A stretch of 64,000 nucleotides of DNA from Balaenoptera acutorostrata (lineage: Eukaryota > Chordata > Mammalia > Artiodactyla > Balaenopteridae), in the NCBI RefSeq assembly GCF_949987535.1, contig NC_080081.1, positions 37,736,428-37,800,427 of the forward strand, read 5' to 3'. The notes under the pieces were generated by a model. The model made no database searches. It was not told where the DNA came from and was given only the letters and a program-made list of their open reading frames with translations. Of the stretch, positions 25,080-36,889 are shown one piece after another. The translations under genes were made by a program, and so were the position numbers. Position 1 is the first letter of the stretch. Each line of letters starts with the position of its first letter.

Positions 25080-27080
25080 AGCAAATTAAAGCATTTAAAT
25101 AAATTAGAAAAAGAAAAAATAAAAAGCAAATCAAGAGGAAGGTATTAGTAAGTTTTAAAATCATGCAGTGAATTGAGGGGGGGAAGAAAATCTGCAGATT
25201 TCACAAATAATTTTAAAGAAGATATTTGACTAGTAATTTAAAAGCAACAACAACTAGATAAACAATTGGTAGTATAATCAGGTTAAAAGAAAATAGAAAT
25301 TGATAAATCAAGAGATCAAAACACATTGATATCAAGATATACAATGGAACTTAAAAATATTCTCAGTTTTTTTATTTAAAAAAATAACTGTAATATGAGG
25401 GAGAAATTGGGAAATGTATTCCACAATGAATGTGTAATTCATGTACACAAAATGGTAAATAAAACCTAAGAAAAAATAGACATATCCATTCCCACCTAAT
25501 TTGTTTCAAATCCTTATTCGCATAAATGTTTGAGATTTTGTCCTGAAATTTATTTTACTAGTTTTAAATTAACCACTTTTGCCTTTTGGAGAGGGGAATT
25601 GTATTCTAGCTTCTCTCTTTGAATATTTCTAAGTGACTTTTTTTTTTTTTTTTAATTGTACAATTTGGTATAATCTGAAGAGCATTTTGGGCCAAAATTA
25701 ACCTTAGGGAACACTCCTTTTATTAAAGTAAATCCAAGGTGACAAAAAAAATTTGCCCTGAGACAATTAGATTTTGTGTTTTGGACCCCTTTTGAACATA
25801 TCAAAATTCATATTTTAAAGTCACATTTTAAATTAGTTGTGTTTAATTCAATTTTTAATTACTTTCAGATTTATTACCAAATTCATGAAAATAAGAAGGC
25901 CATACTGCAGAGTAGAAATTTAATGTCTGTACAGTTTAAATGACCTGGTTTTAAATACTGGATCATTTGCTACCTGAAAAGTTGGAAATAACTTTTAATC
26001 TTTTCTTTAGGCTCAAGTTTTTTCCATTTACTTTTAATCTTCCTCATTGACTATTATGATAATTAAATGACTCACCTTATGTAAATATTTTAGTATAGTT
26101 AATAATTTAGTATGGTTTTAAAAATGTGAGGTAATTGACTTATTTTATATTTAGTTTTGAAAAGGTAGCCTTTTTTCTATACTGTTCTATTTTAAAACTA
26201 TATCATATTATGGCTCAATACTCCCACAATAAGAAGGAATGTCACATTTCTTTACCAACCACTAAAGTCCAGTAACCTATTTAAGAGTTCAGAGTGAGAC
26301 TTTAGGTTCACTTTAGTCCCAGAAGATATTCCTGATATGGCCTGTGATTAAATGTGGCTACTGACAAGTTCTCACCTCTGATGAAACAAGGAGAGAGCAG
26401 TGGTCCCAGGAGGTCTCAGAACGTGAAAGTTCTTTGTTCTTCTTGACAATATTAGCAATCTCACAGGAAAAGTGAAGGCCTATCATCCTCTAAAAATGAG
26501 TTCATGCAAAAGTCATTGATGGGAAATGTGGTAAAGAGTATATTAATGTAGAGTGACTATTCTTCAGAAAAATAGAAAACTTCTATACCTACTGTCTTTG
26601 AGCTTAATTATTTCAGAATATTAAATTTACACAAAACTATCACATCATTAGGTAAGGTAAACATTTGTTAATGAGGTTCTTCTTTCAAATTATTAAATTT
26701 ATTTAAAATCAAATTATAAGTAAAATGAATGGGATAATTTCATGATGATAAACTCCATTTTAACCCACAATTCCCTGAAATAAGATTATCAGTATAAATG
26801 TACATAGATGGTTTATAAAAGAAAAAAAATAAGTAACTGCTTTCTGTTATTATATAGCCACCCAAGAAAGTGAATCTTATCTGAGTAGTCCTTAATTAAT
26901 CATAGTTTCACGCTACAAACAATGATATGTATTATATGTATACAATAATAAGTGATTTAAAGACAAATACATATTTGATCATTCAGATGACCAAAATATA
27001 TTTTTCATATCTGTTTGGTCTTCACCCAAGGTTCCTGGCACATAGCTCCCAAAACCTTAGAATTTCCTAAATGCCAAAAA
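25080..27080. other. AT-rich unique sequence
   Basis: No gene or recognised repeat. There is a T-homopolymer near 25,639-25,655. The stretch 26,220-26,530 is mixed in composition but unclassified. Confidence 0.5.
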
Positions 27081-27084
27081 TGAA

Positions 27085-27895
27085 ATCTTTTGTTATGTAT
27101 CTTTTGAAGTGACTTTTTGAAAACACCTAAGAATGGGGGGCTGGTTGCCTGTGAAGCCAATCAAGTGATTAGAATTCAGCACCACCTTCCCACACCAACC
27201 TCCAGGAAGAAGGGAGGAGCCTGAAATTGAGTTCAATCACCAACTGCCCATGATTTAGTCAATCATGCCAATATAATGAAAACTCCATTAAAACCCAAAA
27301 AGGATGAGTTCAGAAAGCTTCCTCGTTGGTGAATATGTGGATGTTTGGGAAGAGTGGTGTACCTGGAGAGGGCATGGAAGCTCTGCTCCCCTTTCCAAAT
27401 ACTTTGCCCTCGGCATCTCTTCTATCTGGCTGTTCTTGAGTTATATCCTTAGATAATAAACCAATAATCTAGTAAGTAAAATGTTCTCTGAGTTCTGTGA
27501 GCTGCTCTAGCAAATTAATAGAACCCAAGGCGGGGTGGGGGGGTCGTCATGGTAACTTATGATTTATACTCAGGTAGTCATAAGTACAGGTAACAACCAG
27601 AACTTGCAATTGGCATTCTGAGTTGAACGGGGTCATTAAAACTTCCAATTTGCAGCTGGTGGGGTCAGAAGCACAGGTAATAACCTAGCTTTGCAACTGG
27701 CATAAAAAATTATGGGAGGAGGCATTCTTCTGGGACTGAGCCCTTAACCTCTGGCATCTGAGGCTATATCCAGGTAGATAGTGTCAGAATTGAGTTGAAT
27801 TATAGGACACCCAGCTGGTGTATGGAGCATTGCTTATTAGTTTGGAGAGATCTCATATTCCCCCAACATACAGGTTGAAATTGGACCCCAGAACC
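27085..27895 (+). mobile_element. LTR-like element with polyadenylation signal and internal repeat
   Basis: The order of blocks is that of a mammalian ERV LTR that I recall without being able to name: GTGAAGCCAATCAAGTGATT, AATATAATGAAAACTCCATT, CATGGAAGCTCTGCTCCCC and CTATCTGGCTGTTCTTGAG. Then come an AATAAA signal at 27,455-27,460 and TTCTGTGAGCTGCTCTAGC, followed by GATAGTGTCAGAATTGAGTT and GGACACCCAGCTGGTGT. Downstream of the signal a unit of about 45 bp occurs twice (27,573-27,617 and 27,661-27,703). No internal coding region is present. Confidence 0.6.
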
Positions 27896-27899
27896 CAAA

Positions 27900-28685
27900 A
27901 TAATAAGGAATATTTTTATGCTATTTTTAAAGAAGATGATGCAAAATCTAAATATGTTTCTAATAAAAATTTTATAAAATAAATAAAAGGAAAATTTCCT
28001 CTACAAAATATATACCTGGTAAAGTCTTAGCAAGGAAGAAATCAGATTGAGAACCAATTAAATAGCAACTTAATGTTTTTTATCTGTCAGGCAGAATTAT
28101 ATGATATAGTATTAGAGTTTATTACTTTTACCCTACTTAAGTCTCCCATAGTTTTTGCCATAACTACTTAAATCATTTGTTAAATCATTTGTTCTTTATC
28201 TTCATCAAATTTGTACAGAACAGCAAAATACCCAACATGCATGGAAAATCACTGGCAGTCATTGATAGTTTTGAAAGATTTATTCTATTAATACTTCATT
28301 GTGATGCATTGCACAAAGAGGAAGTGAAATGAGCTCCATGACTCCTAGACACCATCATGAATACATAAAATGGAGATGTTTACATATCTTTCAGGCAATA
28401 ACAAACTTTTAATTACCTTATAGAATCTCAGATCCATTATTTTGGTACTATATTTCAAATCAACTATATATTTTTTGTCTTGTTCTTGAAACAAAATACA
28501 ATTGTATTCTAAACATTGAAATTGGATTCTTATTGTATAATTTAATTTTTAATTTTGTGGTTTTCCTATTCTTATAATTAATTAGTACATAAAATACAGT
28601 CTTTGTCATGGTCACCCTCATCAATCAGTTCAAGTAGCAACTGGAACAATTAAAATAATGAAAAAATAATGTCTTTTTATTTTAA
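27900..28685. other. AT-rich unique sequence
   Basis: Nothing is recognised in this interval. Confidence 0.5.
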
Positions 28686-28689
28686 GTAC

Positions 28690-29212
28690 TTTTTATTATT
28701 TTTGTACCTGTAGTAAAATTCTTATAAAATAAAATTTGTCATCTTAACCATTTTTAAGGGTGAAGTTTGGTGGCATTAGTTGCATCCACATTGTTGTGCA
28801 AATATCATCACCGTTCATCTTCAGAATTATTTCATCTTGCACAACTGAAACTGTACCCATTAAATAATAAATCCTCCTCCTCCCCTCCCTCCAACCCCTA
28901 GCAACCAACCCTTGACATCTGTCTCTATGAATTTGCCTATTCTAGGTACCTCACATAAATGGAATCATACGGTACTTGTTCAATAGTTTATTTCCCTTAG
29001 CATAATGTTCTCAAGGTTCATCCATTTTGTAGTATGTGTCAGAATTTCCTTCCTTTTAAAAGGTGAATAATATTCCATTGTATGTATATACCACATTTTG
29101 TTCATCCATCTGTTCATCAGTGGACATTTAGGTTACCTCCACCTTTGGGCTAGTTTGAATAATGTTGTTATGTAGAAATACCTGTTCCAGCCCTGCTTTC
29201 ATTTTTTTAAAA
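28690..29212 (-). mobile_element. Old L1 3' end, outer element of a nested stack
   Basis: On - this is the L1 ORF2 C-terminal end and 3'UTR. Landmarks in + orientation are CATCTTAACCATTTTTAAGG, CACATTGTTGTGCAAATATC, TGTCTCTATGAATTTGCC, TAATATTCCATTGTATGTA and CCAGCCCTGCTTTCA. Its sequence continues logically at 36,106-36,225, so a later L1 insertion has split it. Confidence 0.82.
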
Positions 29213-29488
29213 ATGATGTCTCAAAATGTTTTTATTTTTTAAGATCTCTTTTTGTACACTTAAAAATGTTAGCTTATATGTCTATAAAGGTAAAATTTTA
29301 ATATTAAAATTTTCAGTAGAATTATAAGATTGGAAAAAAAAATCCTTGTTTGAATCTTCAACACCACACTTTCTTAAAACAAGAAAGCAAACAAACCTTT
29401 GAGTTGAAATGAAATACAAAGATAAGCATAGATATTTCTTAAGACTGTATGAGGCTTGATTCTTTTTAAGTCAAATAATTAATTACTG
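29213..29488. other. Segment between the old L1 and the inserted L1 tail, unassigned
   Basis: This stretch of about 275 bp lies left of the recognisable 3' terminus of the inserted L1 and right of the split point in the older L1. It matches neither. It could be 3'-transduced flank, an unrelated insertion, or decayed tail. Confidence 0.4.
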
Positions 29489-29739
29489 TTTTTATATGTG
29501 TATTTATTGAGCTAATATAGGTTTATAACATTACATAAGTTTTATGTGTACAACATTATATTTTGACTTCTGTGTACACTACAATGTGCTCACTACCTAA
29601 AGTATAGTTTCCATCAGTCACTGTACAGTTGACCCCCTTTACTCATTTTGCCGTCCCTCCTCTCCTTCCCCTCTGTAACACTACTCTTTTTTTTTGTACC
29701 TATGTGTTTGTTTTTGTTAGGTTTTATTTTTTTTTTCCC

Positions 29740-29868
29740 ACATGTGAGTGAGATCATATTTGTCTTTCTCCATCTGACTTATTTCACTTAGTGTAATACC
29801 CTCAAAGTCCATTGGTGTTGTCATAAATGATAAGATTTAATCTTTTTATGACTGAGTAGTATTCAATT

Positions 29869-29916
<48 letters not shown>

Positions 29917-32900
29917 CACATCTTTATACATTCATCTGTAGATTGACACTTAGGTTTTCCATATCTTGGCTACTGTAAATAATGCTGTGATGAACACAGG
30001 AGTGCATATACTTTCGAATTAGTGATTTTGTATTGTTTGGATAAGTTCCCAGAAGTGGAATAGTTGAATCATAGGGTAGTTCTTAATTTTTGAGGTGTCT
30101 CCATAATTTTTTCCATAGTGATGACAATAGTTTACATTTCCACCAACAGTGCACGAGTGCTCCCTTTTCTCCACACCCTCTCCAGTACGTGTTATGCCTT
30201 GCCTTTTTGATAAACCATTTTAACAGGTGTGGGTTGGTATCTCATTGTGATTTCTATTTACAATTGTTTAATTATTAGTGATGTTAAACAACTTTTCATG
30301 TGCCTATTTGCCCTGCATATGTCTTCTTTGGAAAAGTGTCTATTCAGCCCTTCTGCCCATTTTAAAATCGGGTTGTTTATTTTTTATTATAGAGTTTTAT
30401 GAGTTCTTTATGTATTTTGGTTTTTAACCCCTTACTGAATATGATTTGCAAATATGTTTTCCTGTTCGGTATGTTGTCTTTTTGTTTTGTTGATAGTTTC
30501 TTTGGCTGTGCAGAAGCTTTTCAGTCTAATGTTGTCCATTTCCTTATTTTTGCTTTTGTTTCCCTTAGCTGTGGAGACATATCCAGAAAGATTTTGCTAA
30601 GACCCATGTCAAAGAACATACTGTCTATGTTTTCTTCTAGGAGTTTTATGGTTTCAAATTTTGTATTCAAACCTTTAATCTATTTTGAGTTGATATTTGT
30701 GTACTGTGTGAATAGTGTTCTAGTTCCATTCTTTTGCCTGTGGCTGTCCAGTTTTTCCAACACCATTTATTGAAGAGACTATTCTTTCTCCATTGAATGT
30801 CCTTTGCTCATTTTCATAAATTAATTGTCTATAAATCTGTAGCCATATAATTGGGCTCTCAATTCTGTTTCACTGATCTATTTTTCTGCTGATACTATGC
30901 TGTTTGATTACTATAGCTTTGTAATCAAATTTGAAATCAGAGAGTGTGATGCAACAGCTTTGTTCTTTACTCTTAGGATTGCTTTGGCTATTTGGGGTTC
31001 TTTGAATTTCCATATAAATTTTAGGATTATTTTGTTCAATTTCCATGAAAAATGTCATTGGGAGTTTGATAGAGATTGCACTGAATTTGTAGGTTGCTTT
31101 AGGTAATATGGGCGTTTTAACAATGTTAATTCATTCAATTCATGAGCATAGAATATCTTTTTATTTATTTGTGTCTTCTTCAATTTCTTTCAACGTCTTA
31201 TAGTTTTTAGTATACAGGTCTTTCACTTCCTAGGTTAAATTTATTCCTAGTTATTTTATTCTTTTTCTTGAGATTGTAAAGGGATTGTTTTCTTAATTTA
31301 TCTTTCTGCTAGTTTATTGTTAGTGTATGGAAATGCAACAGACTTTTGTACATTGATTTTATACCCTACAACTTTACTGAATTTGTTTATTATTTCTAAT
31401 AGTTTTTTGGTGGCCTTTAGGGTTGTCTATATATAAAGTCTTGTCATCTGCAAATAGTGATAGTTTTACTTCTTTCTTTCCAATTTGGATTCCTTACTTA
31501 TTTTTCTTGCCTAATTTTTCTGGCTAGGACTTCCAATACTATGTTGAATAAGAGGTGCAAGAGTCGACATTTTTGTCTTGTTCTTGATCTTAGGGAAAAG
31601 GTTGAGCTTTTCACCACTGAGTATGATGTTAGCTACAGATTTGTCATATATACCCTTTATTATGTTGAGGTACATTCTTTCTATACCCATTTTATTGAGT
31701 TTTTATCATAAATGTGTGTTGAATCTTGTCAAATGCCTTTTCTACATCTATCAAGATGATCTTATTTTTTTATCTTTCATTTTGTTAATATGATGTATCA
31801 CATTGATTAATTCACAGATGTTGAACCATACTTGCATTCCTGGAATAAATCCTACTTGATCATGTTACATGATTTTTTTAAATGTACTGTTGTATTTGGT
31901 TTGTTAATATTTTGTTGGGGATATTTGCATTCATGTTCATCAGAGATATTGGCCTGTAATTTTTGTGTGTGTGCTGTCTTTCTATGGTTTTGGTGTCAGA
32001 GTAATATTGGCCTTGTAAAAAAAAATAGGAAGAATTTCCTCTCTTTCCATTTTTTGGAAAAGTTTGAGAAGAATAAGTATTAAATCTTCTTTGAATATCT
32101 GGTAGAATTCACATGTGAAGCCATCTGGTCCTGGACTTGTGTTTTTGGTGATGTTTTTGATTACTGTCTTATTCTCCTTCCTAGTGATTGGTCTATTCAG
32201 ATTTTCTATTTCTTCATGATTCAGTCTTTGAAGGTTGTATTATTCTGAGAATTTATCCATTTCTTGTAGGTCATCCAATTTGCTGGTGTATAGCTCTTCA
32301 TAACATTCTCTTATAATCCTTTGTTTCTGTGTGGTATCCACTGTTATTTTTCCTTTATTTGTTTTTGATTCCATTTATCAGGGTCTTCTTTCCTTTTTTC
32401 TTAGTAAGTTTTGCTAAAGGTTTGTCAGTTTTGATTTTCTTTTCAACAAACTAGTTCTTAGTTTTGTTGATCTTTTCTATTGTCTTCTTAGTCTCTATTT
32501 TTTATTTTTCTCGTCTGATTTTATTATATCTTTCCTTTTACCAACTTAAGGTTTTTTTTATTCTTTTTTTCTAGTTCTTTTAGGTATAAAATTAAATTGT
32601 TTATTTGAGATTTTTCTTGTTTCTTGAGGTAGGACTGTATTGCTATAAACTTCCCTCTTAGTACTGCTTTTGTTGTATCCCATAGATTTTGATATGTCAT
32701 ATGTTCATTTGCCTTCAGGAACTTTTTGATTTCTACTTTGATTTCTTCATTGACCCAATAGCTGTTCAGTAACATGTTATTCAGTCTCCATATCTTTGTG
32801 ATTTTACCAGTTTTATTCTTGTAGTTGATTTCTAGTTTTATACTATTGCAGTAAGAATTGAAGCTTGGGGATTTCAATCTTTTGAATTTATTGACTTGTT

Positions 32901-33560
32901 TACCCAACATATGGACTATCTTTGAGAATATTCTATGTGCACTTGAGAAGGATATGTATTCTGCTGCATTTGGATGGAATGTTCTGTATAAACCTATCAA
33001 GTCCACAGTGTCTAATGTTTTATTTAAGGTGACTCTTTTCTTGTTGACCCTCTGTTTGGATAATTCATTTACTGTTGTGAGTGGTTAAAGTCTCCTACTA
33101 TTACTGTGTTGCTGTCAGTTTCTCACTTTAAGTCTATTAATAATTTCTTTATATATTTTCAAGTTCCTATATTAGGTATATATATTAATACCTATTATGT
33201 CTCCTTGATGAACTATCTCTATTATCATTATGTAATGTCCAGCTTTGTCTCATTACCACGTTTTGTCTTGAAGTCTATTTTGTCTGATATGAATATGACT
33301 ATACCCACTTTCTTTTGGCTGCCATTTGCTTGGAGTATCAACTTCTAATCCATCACTCTTATCCTACATTTGTCTATAGAGCTGAGGTGGGTTTCCTGAT
33401 TGCAGGGTATAGTTGGGTTATTTTTTTTTTTTTTAATCCATCCAGCAATTCTGTGTCTTTTGATTTGTGATTTTAATCCATTTATCTTTATGGTGATTAT
33501 TGATGAATGAGGACATTAGTACTGCAATTTTACCTTTTGTTTTCTGATTGTTCTGTATCT
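29740..33560 (-). pseudogene. L1 ORF2 relic (endonuclease-reverse transcriptase)
   Basis: Translated pieces on - retain L1 ORF2 wording. The segment 32,524-33,006 reads through 160 codons of the endonuclease/linker region, including a [15 protein letters not shown] start, [10 protein letters not shown], then [20 protein letters not shown]. Intact ORF2p nicks DNA and reverse-transcribes L1 RNA. Here the reading frame is broken at many places, and a (TA)n microsatellite interrupts the distal part. Confidence 0.8.
29878..29913. repeat. (TA)n microsatellite
   Basis: About 18 uninterrupted TA units follow a short GTGTGT run. They lie inside the L1M relic. Such a tract is likely to be length-polymorphic. 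Confidence 0.95.
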
Positions 33561-33712
33561 CCATTGTTTATTTTTCCTTGTGTTTTTGTCTGCCATTTTA
33601 GTAAGTTGGTTTGCTGTAATTTTTTTCTCAGTCTCCTCTTTTTTATGTTTTGGGTCTTTGCTCTAGATTTATGTTTTGTGGTTAGCATGAAGTTTGATAA
33701 AATGTCTTATAG

Positions 33713-34059
33713 GGGAGGGCTTCCCTGGTGGCGCAGTGGTTGAGAATCTGCCTGCTAATGCAGGGGACACGGGTTCGAGCCCTGGTCTGGGAAGATCCCA
33801 CATGCCGCGGAGCGGCTGGGCCCGTGAGCCACAATTGCTGAGCCTGCGCGTCTGGAGCCTGTGCCCCGCGACGGGAGGGGCCGCGATAGAGAAAGGCCCG
33901 CGCACCGCAATGAAGAGCGGTCCCCGCACCGCGATGAAGAGTGGCCCCCGCTTGCCGCAACTGGAGAAAGCCCTCGCACGAACCGAAGACCCAACACAGC
34001 CAAAAATAAATAAATAAATAAATAAATAAGAAAATCCTTAAAAAAAAAAAAAAAAAAAA
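33713..34059 (+). mobile_element. Young CHR-type SINE with intact Pol III boxes
   Basis: The head is GGGCTTCCCTGGTGGCGCAG. The A box TGGCGCAGTGG is at 33,729-33,739 and the B box GGTTCGAGCCC at 33,772-33,782, both good matches to tRNA-type promoters. The body keeps many CpG sites and ends in (AAAT)n and a long A tract. The duplication AAAATGTCTTATAG is perfect (33,699-33,712 and 34,060-34,073). The tail region holds a 24-bp tandem duplication absent from the other SINEs here. It interrupts the inter-ORF spacer of an L1M. Confidence 0.96.
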
Positions 34060-34259
34060 AAAATGTCTTATAGATAAAATTGTCTTTTTTTCTGCTGTTA
34101 GCATCTTGTCTTCATTTGTTTGCCTGAGCGCCATCCTTTTCCTCATCCCATTTTATATTTTTGTTATCTCAGATTATCCCTTTTCATTTTGGAGTTTGTT
34201 ACCAAATTGAAGTACCTATAGTTGTTTTTACTGCTATTTTCCCCTTTAACTTTTATGCT

Positions 34260-35300
34260 ATAATTGTTTAACAATCTATAATGTTATAGAATATCAATTT
34301 TCTGATTCTGTATGTCTATTTGTCATCTTACACCAAGTTTTGTGTACTACAGTCTTTTTGTTTAAGGTTATAGAGCACCTTTCAACATATCTTGTAAGGC
34401 AAGTCTAGTGTTGATAGATTCCCTCAGCTTATGTTTTTATGGGAAATCCTTTATTTACCATTTATATCTGAATGATAACTTTGCTTGATAGAATATTCTT
34501 ATATAACAGTTTTTATACTTCAATATTTAAAGAATGTCATTCCACTCTCTCCTGGACCATAGAGTTTCTGCTGAGAAATCTGCTGATAGCCTAATGGAGT
34601 TCCTTTGTAGGTTATCATCCTTTTTTCCTTGGTCACCTTTAAAATTCTTTGTTTGTCATTGACTTTTGACAATTTTAATATAATGTGTTTTGGAGAAGGC
34701 CTTTTTACATTGAGGTATTAGGTATTCTTGTGACTTCATGGACTTGTATATCTAGTTCCTTTTCCAGATTTGGGAGTTATCAGCTATTATTTCTTTAAAT
34801 ATACTCTCTGCTCCCTTTTTACTCTTTTCTCCTTCTGGGATACTTTTTATCCTAATGTTGCCCTTCCTAATAGAGTTGGATAGTTCCATTGAATTTCTTC
34901 TCTCTCTCTCCTTCTACCTGTATCATTTCTAAATTTCTATCCTCAAGTTCCCTAATTCTCTCTTCTGTATGGTCTGCACTATTTGTAATGATTTCTAAAT
35001 TTTTTTTTGAGTTTTCTGCTCCAGAATTTCTGGGTTTTTTTTTTTTTTTTGAGTTTTAATCTCTTTGGTAAAGTATTTCTTCTGTTCATTAACTTTATTT
35101 CTGAGCTTATTGAACTGCCTTTCTGAGTTTTATTGTAGCCTGTTGTGTTTCTTTATGACAACTTTTTGAATTTTCTATCAGTTAGATCACAATATTCTGT
35201 GACTTTAAGTTTGGTTTCTGAAGAATTGTCTTTTTTTGTGTGATATTGTGTTACCATGGTTCTTCACGGTGCTTGATGAATTATTTCTCTGGTAGCATAT
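34260..35300 (-). pseudogene. L1 ORF1 relic
   Basis: In + orientation the stretch carries the ORF1 C-terminal wording in reverse, with CATAGAGTTTCTGCTGAGAA near 34,559. It then has the TCTCTTCTGTATGG-like coiled-coil region and the spacer near 35,270. Order and orientation fit between the ORF2 relic and the 5'UTR. There is no continuous frame. Confidence 0.65.
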
Positions 35301-36105
35301 TTGAAGTACTGAACACCTTTCTTTTTTAGAAAATTTTTTAAAATTGATTTTGATGATTCAACATATTAGTATTTAGCAGCCTTTCTTTTTTTTTTCTTCA
35401 GTAAGAGGTACACATTTTTGGTTCCTCTTACCTGATTTGCCTCTGGTTATATTTGAAAATAGGTACTTTCTACCCTCCACTGCCTCTGTTAGAGGTGTCA
35501 CCTGGTGCTCCCATTGTCACTGCTTGTGTCTCTGTGACTGTTGGTGTCTTGCTACTGCCAATGTCTCTGATGTCATCACCTTGGGCACCAAGATGGCAAG
35601 TGCCTCCTCCACTGTGTCTGTTGTCTCCTGGGTTTCAGGCTTGGTTGCTGTAGGGGGATGGAAGGGATAGAACTGGGGTTACAGGTGTCCCTACCATGCC
35701 TGGGGAGATTGAGTTTGCATGCCTCACTGCTGAGGGCAGAGGGCAGGCTAAAGTTGCAGGCACTTCCACTGCTTCCTGGTTCCCTATGGCCAAGGGTGGC
35801 CCTGCAGCCTGGAGGCCAGAGTTGTGTGCATCATCTTTCCTGAAACTACTTGGTTCTCTGGGGCTGCAGGTTCAGCTTGGGTTCTGGGATCACATGCACT
35901 GCCTCCACTGGTTCCTAGGTTCCACCTCTTCTATGTGTTCCAGTCCACCCACCTTTAGATGTACAGATGTGTGGAATTCTCTGGCATCCTTGTGTTTTGG
36001 GCAGAGATACTTTTGTTGAGTTATGGATGTTTTATTGGTTGTAGGTTGAAGGGGAGAGACAAAAGAAGCATATCACACCACCATAATGCCGACATTCAAT
36101 TTTGC

Positions 36106-36225
36106 TTCAAATTCTTTTGGGAGTATACCCAGAAGTGGAGTTGCTGGATCTTATGTTAATTCTATTTTATATTTGTAGGAAACACCTTACTGTTCTCCAT
36201 GGCAATTGCACTAGCAAATAACATT
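36106..36225 (-). mobile_element. Continuation of the outer old L1
   Basis: CAAATTCTTTTGGGAGTATA, CCCAGAAGTGGAGTTGCTGG and GTTCTCCATGGCAATTGCAC form the L1 ORF2 C-terminal block that normally follows directly after the CCCTGCTTTCA motif found at 29,195-29,205. The two parts are therefore one copy separated by a 6.9-kb insertion. Confidence 0.8.
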
Positions 36226-36229
36226 TAAA

Positions 36230-36695
36230 AATTAGATTCATAGAATAAAACAGCTTCTGGAAAGTAAGTGTTGATTTCAGCATCAGCTGGAAATGATGTC
36301 ATAATGTCAAGTGAAAGAAAAATGCAAAACGGAATCCAGGAGAAAAATAAGTAAAAGGACAAGATCCATACTAATATGAAAATAATGAAAGCAGTAAAAG
36401 ATAAGAGATATAAAGATGATAAAAATAAGAGTCAACTACATGTTCATTTATATATATTCCTATTTTTAAGATATATATATTATTTAAAGTGAAGTTGTGT
36501 AGAAATTGTGCAACTTTTATATAAATATATTACTAGCCTCAATATTTTTTCAAGTGTATTAATAAGAATGCTTTGTAAAAATTTCACTCACATTTGGGGA
36601 ATTTTTTTCCTTTATTTGCCTGCACTCCTGATTATCACTTTCTCCAAATGGAGAATGTATCTGTCCTTTATATTCTTGACAATGTGATATGCATT
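36230..36695. other. AT-rich unique sequence
   Basis: No gene or repeat is recognised. Confidence 0.5.
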
Positions 36696-36699
36696 ATAA

Positions 36700-36885
36700 A
36701 CATTTATTTCATTAATGCTCTGATAACATTACATACCTACCTTATGCAATCATCACAACAATTATTGAATTAAGCACTATTATCATTTCCATATTTAGGT
36801 ATTAAAACAATACTAGAAAATGTTGACAACCTATTCAAGTCTATACAATGTGTATGTAAATGAAACTAAGATTCAAATTCTTTCT
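36700..36885 (-). mobile_element. MIR SINE (decayed)
   Basis: In + orientation the blocks GCAATCATCACAACAATTATTG, ACTATTATCATTTCCATATT and AGATTCAAATTCTTTCT reproduce the reverse of MIR (CCTCACAACAACCCTATGAGG, then ATTATTATCCCCATTTTACA, then GGATTCGAACCC). It is old and diverged, with no clean ends. Confidence 0.65.
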
Positions 36886-36889
36886 TACT

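Larger units (their letters stand above)
29489..36105 (-). mobile_element. Near full-length old L1 (L1M type), split by a SINE
   Basis: All parts of an L1 follow in order on -: 3'UTR from about 29,489; ORF2 relic about 29,740-33,560; a long inter-ORF region holding a SINE; ORF1 relic about 34,260-35,300; and a 5'UTR ending near 36,105. The 5' terminal part reads (in sense) CTTTTGTCTCTCCCCTTCAA and CATCCATAACTCAACAAAAG, typical of old L1M 5' ends. Many stops and frameshifts make it dead. A short duplication (TGCTTTCA at the left, TGCTTCA at the right) joins it to the surrounding older L1. Confidence 0.85.

Noticed and set aside
30399..30773. Hydrophobic Phe/Leu/Val-rich + strand frames that look like membrane proteins (also 31,457-32,083 and 33,507-33,743)
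   Set aside because: They are antisense to Lys/Glu/Asn-rich L1 ORF2 codons, which become Phe/Leu/Ile/Val on the opposite strand.
33682..34146. Overlapping 80-154 codon frames around 33.7-34.1 kb
   Set aside because: All are six-frame translations of the GC-rich CHR SINE and recur at every other SINE in the window.
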